Source: Acidobacteriota bacterium
GTDB lineage: Bacteria; Acidobacteriota; Terriglobia; Terriglobales; Acidobacteriaceae
Direction of reading: 5' to 3'
Assembly: GCA_021810815.1 (NCBI GenBank)
Contig: JAJZHR010000097.1
Span: 1-7,881, forward strand
DNA length: 7,881 nt
Position 1 is the first letter of the stretch, and the number at the start of each line of letters is the position of its first letter. Under the pieces are notes generated by a model. The model worked only from the letters and a program-made list of their open reading frames with translations, searched no databases and was not told the origin of the DNA. A program made the translations under genes and the position numbers. Below, one piece after another: positions 3,653 to 7,881 of this stretch.

Positions 3653-5473
3653 TTGGCTGAATACTCGAATCCGAACCAGCAGGGCGGTCAGGACATGAAA
3701 TCACTCATGATCATGGTCGTCGTCTTCATCCTTGTCTTCGCCGGGATGAAATACTTTATGCCGCAGAAGCCCGTGGAGCAGCGGCCGACCCCGGCCGCGA
3801 CGCAATCGGGCGCGCCCGGCCAGCCTGCAGTCGCACAGCAGGGCGCCGCTGCATCAGGAGCCGCTGGAGCCGCCGCTTCTGCAGCGCCACAGGCCAACGT
3901 CATCCAGGCTCAGGACGAGACCGAGACCACGGTCGAGAACGAGCTCTACCGCATCCGCTTCACCAATCGCGGAGCCCAGGTGGTTTCGTGGGTGCTGAAG
4001 AAGTACAAGGACAGCAGCGGCTTGCCGCTCGACCTGGTGCAGCAGCAGGCAGCCAAGCAGTTCGGCTATCCGCTCTCGCTCTACACCTATGATGCTGCCT
4101 TCACCGCCAAGCTGAACCAGGCGCTTTATGTGCCGTCTGCCAAGGGGTCGCTTGCCAGTCCGGCGACGCTCAGCTTCCAGTACTCGGACGGCGCGACCAC
4201 CGTTCACAAGACGTTCAGCTTTGATTCAAGCTACGTTCTCCATGCGGAGGTGTCGGTCACGCAGAACGGCGCGCCCGTCCGCTCATTCCTCAGTTGGCCT
4301 GCCGGCATCGGGGACCAGGAGAGCACGCAGCCCTCTGGCCGCGGCCAGAACAACTCCGCCTCTGATGTCGTGGACATCATGCAGGCGGGCAAGGTGGATC
4401 ATGTCGCCGTTAAGAAAGTCGTTGGCGGAGCGACCCTGCAAGGCCCCTTTCAATGGGCCGGCGTCAGCGACCTCTACTTCGCGGCGGTCTTCCTTCCAGA
4501 CTCGCCCGATACAGCTTCGCTGGTCAGCTTCCACAACACCATCGACGTTCCGAAGGATCCGACCAAGAAGGATCCGAACAACACCCAGGCGATCCCAGAG
4601 ATCGGCGCGGCCATGGGAGATCTCAGCGGCATCACCAGGGCGCGCGTTTACGTCGGCCCCAAGGGTATCGAAATCCTCAAGGCGGTGCATGCCAGCGGGC
4701 CAAACGCTCCTTCGCTTGAGCCGCTGATCGACTTCGGCTTCTTCGGCCCCATCGCCAAGGGCCTCTTCTACGCCCTGCACTTCCTCTACGAGCACGTCAC
4801 CACGCCGAACTGGGGATGGGCCATCGTCCTTCTCACCGTGCTCATCAACATTCTCCTGCTGCCCTTGCGGGTGAGCACGATGAAGTCGTCCCTGAAGATG
4901 CAGCGCATCCAGCCGCAGATCGCGGCCATCAAGGAGCGCTACAAGAAGTACAAGATCAACGACCCGCAGTACGCTGAGATGAACGCCGAGGTGATGGCGC
5001 TGCAGAAGCGCGAGGGCGTCAATATGTTCGGCGGCTGCCTGCCGATGCTGATCCAGTTCCCACTGCTGTTCGCCTTCTACCGCATGCTGCCCAATGTGGT
5101 GGAGCTGCGGCACGCGCACTGGCTCTGGCTGCCCGACCTCTCCTCGGCCGATCCGTACCACATCCTGCCCGTGTTCATGATCGTGACCCAGTTCCTGGTC
5201 CAGTTCTATACGCCGTCTCCTGGCGTGGACCCGGCGCAGCAGCGCATGATGGCCTTCACCATGCCCGCCTTCACCGGCTTCATCACGTGGAACTACGCCT
5301 CTGGCCTGGCGCTCTACTGGGCCATTGGAAACCTCATCACCATCGGGCAGCAGGCGGTGATGAACCGCACCAGCATGGGCCAGGAGATGCGCGACATCGC
5401 CGCCAAGCGCGCCCGCCGCAAGACCGGCGTCAGCGCGAAGTCCGGCGCCAAGACCATCGCCGCACGACGCTGA
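3653..5473 (+). CDS. yidC: Membrane protein insertase YidC/Oxa1
   Basis: YidC inserts and folds inner-membrane proteins, alone or with SecYEG. The 606-residue product has TM1 at about 16-35 (SLMIMVVVFILVFAGMKYF), a Pro/Ala/Gln-rich linker, and a large periplasmic beta domain from about residue 85 (TVENELYRIRFTNRGAQVVSW) to about 360. The insertase core follows, with TM2 at about 387-405 (WGWAIVLLTVLINILLLPLR), a charged cytoplasmic hairpin (MQRIQPQIAAIKERY), TM3 from FGGCLPMLIQFPLLFAFY (about 459) and the last two helices to about 580, ending in a basic tail. Start: TTG 3653 has AGGAAG (3642-3647) five nt upstream and gives MAEYSNPNQQGG. GTG 3617 and ATG 3695 are in-frame alternatives. Residue 399 is Asn where many YidC proteins have the groove Arg (E. 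coli R366). Confidence 0.95.
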   Translation: MAEYSNPNQQGGQDMKSLMIMVVVFILVFAGMKYFMPQKPVEQRPTPAATQSGAPGQPAVAQQGAAASGAAGAAASAAPQANVIQAQDETETTVENELYRIRFTNRGAQVVSWVLKKYKDSSGLPLDLVQQQAAKQFGYPLSLYTYDAAFTAKLNQALYVPSAKGSLASPATLSFQYSDGATTVHKTFSFDSSYVLHAEVSVTQNGAPVRSFLSWPAGIGDQESTQPSGRGQNNSASDVVDIMQAGKVDHVAVKKVVGGATLQGPFQWAGVSDLYFAAVFLPDSPDTASLVSFHNTIDVPKDPTKKDPNNTQAIPEIGAAMGDLSGITRARVYVGPKGIEILKAVHASGPNAPSLEPLIDFGFFGPIAKGLFYALHFLYEHVTTPNWGWAIVLLTVLINILLLPLRVSTMKSSLKMQRIQPQIAAIKERYKKYKINDPQYAEMNAEVMALQKREGVNMFGGCLPMLIQFPLLFAFYRMLPNVVELRHAHWLWLPDLSSADPYHILPVFMIVTQFLVQFYTPSPGVDPAQQRMMAFTMPAFTGFITWNYASGLALYWAIGNLITIGQQAVMNRTSMGQEMRDIAAKRARRKTGVSAKSGAKTIAARR

Positions 5474-5489
5474 AGCGACGGCCTCCAAG

Positions 5490-5520
5490 GCTCGCGGGCT
5501 GGCGACGCCAGCCCGCGAGC
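5490..5520. repeat. Perfect GC-rich palindrome after yidC
   Basis: GCTCGCGGGCTGGC at 5490-5503 is the exact reverse complement of 5507-5520, with centre GAC (pairing can be written to 15 bp around A5505). It starts 17 nt after the yidC stop. It would form a very stable hairpin, but no T run follows, so it is not a classical intrinsic terminator. It may act as an RNA-stabilising or attenuating hairpin, or be a dispersed palindromic element of the REP type. This cannot be decided from one copy. Confidence 0.8.
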
Positions 5521-5548
5521 ACTCCCCTGACCATCAAGGAACGACCCG

Positions 5549-5716
5549 ATGCCGTCAGCCTCAGCCCGCCTCCCCGACCACCTCCTCAATCCAATTCGGC
5601 GCGTCAGTGAGGGCCCTATCGGCTCCTATGCTTTTGAGTGTGCCGACTTCGCTCAAGCCGACCGAGCGCCTCCCACTTCCGCTCCCATCCCGGTTGAGCC
5701 TATGATGGAACAGTGA
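5549..5716 (+). CDS. Possible small protein encoded just before jag (hypothetical)
   Basis: A 55-codon frame runs from ATG 5549 to TGA 5714-5716. Its stop overlaps the jag start by one base in the sequence TGATG, a common arrangement for coupled translation. AAGGA (5536-5540) lies 8 nt before the ATG. The product (MPSASARLPDHLLNPIRR..., ending PVEPMMEQ) is polar and Pro-rich, with no membrane segment and no family I recognise. Third-position GC looks lower than in the neighbouring genes, which weakens the case. It could be only an untranslated leader for jag. Confidence 0.35.
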   Translation: MPSASARLPDHLLNPIRRVSEGPIGSYAFECADFAQADRAPPTSAPIPVEPMMEQ

Positions 5717-6315
5717 TGGATGACCTCAACCTCGCGGCTCAGCAAGTAAATTCCTTCCTCAAGATCCTCACTGTCACCGGCGGCATGCGGCTCAAGTACC
5801 GCATTACGGCAGGCGCAGGCGCTGCCGACCCAGATGGCCTGGAGCGTCGGGACATCTATGTAGAGCTCGCCGGTCCTGATGCGGTGCTGCTCACGGATCG
5901 TGGCGGCGAAGCGCTGCGCGCCCTGGAGCACGTTGCTGCCCGCATCCTCGGCCTTGAACACGAAGACCAGGAGCGCATCTCCTTCGACGCGCTTGGCTTC
6001 AAGACCACGCGCGCCCGCGAAATGCTGCTCTCCGCCTCGACTGCTGCCGAGCACGTCCGCCTCAGCGGTCGACCGTACATCTTCCCCTCCATGACCTCCG
6101 GCGAGCGCCGCATGCTCCACATGGCCCTGCGGAACCACAGCGATCTGCGCACGGAGAGCAGTGGCGAAGGCCGCGACCGCCGCGTCGTCGCCTACCCAGC
6201 CGACTATGACGGCCCTCCCGTCGAGATTCGTCCCAGCGCCTCCCGCCCCAGCTACGGGCGCAGGGGCGATTCTGGGCGAGGCTTCAGCCGCGACCGCAAC
6301 TCCAACCGCTACTAA
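5716..6315 (+). CDS. jag: Jag/KhpB-type RNA-binding protein (KH + R3H)
   Basis: This is an RNA-binding protein of the SpoIIIJ-associated (Jag, KhpB) family, encoded beside yidC in many bacteria. The 199-residue product has a short N-terminus, a KH-like domain at about 18-80 and an R3H domain at about 100-160. In the R3H part SGRPYIFPSM, R131xxxH135 (ERRMLHMAL), and RTESSGEGRDRRVV are close to the family consensus. The KH loop reads TDRGGEAL (60-67) where family members usually have GKRG, so the first Gly and the Lys are missing. The separate Jag_N domain is absent. A basic Arg/Gly/Ser/Tyr-rich tail follows residue 175 (RRGDSGRGFSRDR), likely to contact RNA. ATG 5716 is preferred over GTG 5713 since it overlaps the upstream stop as TGATG. 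GGA at 5707-5709 is a weak ribosome site. Confidence 0.9.
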   Translation: MDDLNLAAQQVNSFLKILTVTGGMRLKYRITAGAGAADPDGLERRDIYVELAGPDAVLLTDRGGEALRALEHVAARILGLEHEDQERISFDALGFKTTRAREMLLSASTAAEHVRLSGRPYIFPSMTSGERRMLHMALRNHSDLRTESSGEGRDRRVVAYPADYDGPPVEIRPSASRPSYGRRGDSGRGFSRDRNSNRY

Positions 6316-6393
6316 CACCGAAGCCATCGGCCGCACTCCAAATCATCGGGTATCTCATCGCGAGTGAAGGGCACCCGGAGGCTGTCAACCTTC

Positions 6394-6399
6394 TACAAT
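6394..6399 (+). promoter_or_regulatory. Candidate -10 element for mnmE
   Basis: TACAAT (5 of 6 to TATAAT) lies 31 bp before the mnmE ATG. No good -35 is seen 17 bp upstream. Its expected start point, 6405-6407, coincides with an in-frame GTG at 6407, so it could give a nearly leaderless message. Function is inferred from one hexamer. Confidence 0.3.
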
Positions 6400-6424
6400 C
6401 AAACGCGTGCGAACCAGCGACACC

Positions 6425-7881
6425 ATGGACACCATCGTCGCCATCTCGACGCCGCCCGGCCGCGGCGGCATCGGCATTGTTCGCCTCTCGGGCCCGCAAT
6501 CGCTGGACATCTCCTCTCCTTTGCTTCGTTTGCGCCACCCGCTGGCCCACGCCCAGGCGCGTTTCGCGGAGATATTGGACACCGCTGGCGCGGCCCCGCA
6601 GTCCGCGAGCGAGCCGCCCGGAGCTGCTCTGGATCAGGCGGTCGTCACCTTCTTCGCCGCGCCCAATTCCTACACAGGCGAAGACCTGATCGAGATCGCA
6701 GCCCACGGTTCCCCGGTGGTGCTGGATCACATCGTCCGCCAATGTATTGCGGGCGGAGCGCGCTTTGCCGAGCCGGGCGAATTCACGCAGCGCGCCTTCC
6801 TCGCCGGTCGCATCGACCTTACCCAGGCTGAGGCCGTACGTGACCTGATCGACGCGCAAACGCTCCATCAGGCCCGCGTCGCAGCACGTCAGATGGGCGG
6901 CGCTCTCGCCAACATAGCCCGCCCGATCAAGGAGGTGCTTGTTGCTTTGATTGCAACCCTGGAGGCAGGGATCGACTTCGCGGAGGACGATGTGGATGTT
7001 CTCCCCAACGCGCAGATTCTTGAGGACATAGCAGCGATCCGGGCACCTCTCGAAGACCTCGCCGCCAGCTTCAACTACGGTCGACTCGTCCATGACGGTC
7101 TTACCCTGGCAATCGCTGGGCGTCCAAACGCAGGCAAGTCATCGCTTTTCAACAGGTTAGTGGAGCGTGACCGGGCTATTGTCACCGCCGTCGCCGGGAC
7201 CACGCGCGACACGGTCACCGAGCGGGTTTCTATCGGTGGAATCCCGGTGGAACTGGTGGATACCGCCGGTCTGCGGGCGGCCACCAGCGAAGCCGAGCCG
7301 CTCGCGGAGGCCGAAGCTATCGGCATTGGCAAATCGCGCGAAGCCATCGCCGAGGCCGACCTGGTTCTGCTGGTGCTCGACGCGACGCAACCGCTCAATC
7401 AGGAGGAGCAGGCTCTTATCTCCTCGCTCGCCGACCGTCCCTCGATCATCGTCCGCAACAAGGCAGATCTTGCTCCAGGCCAGGATGGGGCAGCTTTGAA
7501 GGGGCACGGCTTCAGTTGTGCCATCAGCGCCGCCGGAGAAGGGTCTTTAGCTCCTGAGGGAAGGAGCGACCTCAGAAGCGCGACCGTCCTGGAAACCTCT
7601 GCCCTCACCGGCCAGGGCATCCCGGAGCTGCGCAGCGAGATTCTGGCCCGGATGCAGCGCGGCAGCCAGCCGGGAGAGTCCGGCCTGCTCACCAACCTCC
7701 GCCAGCAGCAGGCCGTCCAGGACGCTCTGGAAGGCCTGGATCGCGCGGAACAGGCCGTTGCCCAACGCATCCCGCACGAGATGCTTCTGCTCGACATCTA
7801 CTCCGCACTGCGCGCCCTGGATTCGCTCACAGGAGAGACCACCGCAGACGACATCCTCAACCTCATCTTCTCCACCTTCTG
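6425..7881 (+). CDS. mnmE: tRNA uridine-5-carboxymethylaminomethyl modification GTPase MnmE (3' end cut by the window)
   Basis: MnmE (TrmE) is a dimeric GTPase that works with MnmG to modify the wobble uridine (U34) of certain tRNAs. The frame gives 485 residues and runs off the right edge at ILNLIFSTF plus TG, so only the final Cys and the few residues of the family ending (C-[IV]-G-K) are missing. The N-terminal folate-binding part starts DTIVAISTPPGRGGIGIVRLSG and includes NSYTGEDLIEI and HGS. The G domain shows G1 GRPNAGKS (232-239), G2 GTTRD (258-262), G3 DTAG (279-282), G4 NKAD (345-348) and G5 TSALTG (from 391). The G4-G5 stretch is about 20 residues longer than in E. coli. ATG 6425 matches the family start but lacks a ribosome site. 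GTG 6407 is in frame and would add six residues. It lies 109 nt after jag. Confidence 0.96.
   Translation, partial: MDTIVAISTPPGRGGIGIVRLSGPQSLDISSPLLRLRHPLAHAQARFAEILDTAGAAPQSASEPPGAALDQAVVTFFAAPNSYTGEDLIEIAAHGSPVVLDHIVRQCIAGGARFAEPGEFTQRAFLAGRIDLTQAEAVRDLIDAQTLHQARVAARQMGGALANIARPIKEVLVALIATLEAGIDFAEDDVDVLPNAQILEDIAAIRAPLEDLAASFNYGRLVHDGLTLAIAGRPNAGKSSLFNRLVERDRAIVTAVAGTTRDTVTERVSIGGIPVELVDTAGLRAATSEAEPLAEAEAIGIGKSREAIAEADLVLLVLDATQPLNQEEQALISSLADRPSIIVRNKADLAPGQDGAALKGHGFSCAISAAGEGSLAPEGRSDLRSATVLETSALTGQGIPELRSEILARMQRGSQPGESGLLTNLRQQQAVQDALEGLDRAEQAVAQRIPHEMLLLDIYSALRALDSLTGETTADDILNLIFSTF

Noticed and set aside
4283..5488. Minus-strand open frame of 401 codons opposite yidC
   Set aside because: The His/Arg/Asp-rich product is typical of antisense reading of a GC-rich gene, and yidC is certain on the other strand.
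5490..5520. Classical rho-independent terminator
   Set aside because: The stem is perfect but ACTCCCCTGACC follows instead of a T run, so I list it as a palindrome of unknown role.
5653..6336. Minus-strand open frame of 227 codons opposite jag
   Set aside because: It is a shadow of jag; the Ala/Val/Gly-rich product has no domain that I recognise.
6284..7093. Minus-strand open frame of 269 codons opposite mnmE
   Set aside because: It mirrors mnmE codons and has no independent start signals or family match.

Overview
The window is a GC-rich core chromosomal segment holding the conserved block dnaA // rpmH - rnpA - yidD - yidC - jag - mnmE, which in many bacteria lies beside the replication origin. 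High GC, TTG/GTG starts, the YidC N-terminus (MAEYSNPNQQGG) and heptad-type short repeats suggest an acidobacterium, perhaps of the Terriglobia/Acidobacteriaceae. That assignment is inference from memory of the family and was not tested by a search.

Layout. Positions 1-850 carry the N-terminal part of dnaA on the minus strand, running off the left edge inside the Walker B motif. A non-coding region of about 630 bp follows (851-1477). It holds several dyads, weak DnaA-box-like sites, a probable promoter for rpmH and a clearly foldable rpmH leader. rpmH (ribosomal protein L34) is at 1478-1633. rnpA, usually adjacent, lies a full kilobase further on. The gap holds a decayed cupin gene (1663-2081), whose lesions can be reconstructed base by base and include an eight-unit heptad repeat, and a small intact gene for a Ser/Gly/His/Lys-rich disordered protein (2180-2383) followed by a rho-independent terminator. 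Then come rnpA (2633-3127), yidD (3130-3459), yidC (3653-5473), a perfect GC-rich palindrome, a possible 55-codon gene touching the jag start, jag/khpB (5716-6315), and mnmE/trmE (6425 to the right edge, lacking only its last few codons).

Functionally this is housekeeping. DnaA starts replication, L34 is a ribosomal protein, RnpA is the protein subunit of RNase P, YidD and YidC insert membrane proteins, Jag/KhpB is an RNA-binding protein, and MnmE modifies the tRNA wobble uridine. I see no defence locus, no insertion sequence, no CRISPR array, no tRNA or rRNA gene, and no obvious new multi-gene system.

The points most worth a second look are a Tyr where DnaA normally has the second Walker B Asp, the structured rpmH leader, the cupin pseudogene with its frame-breaking heptad array, the small KGG/LEA-like protein lodged between rpmH and rnpA, the Asn in place of the groove Arg in YidC, and a possible leaderless mnmE message.
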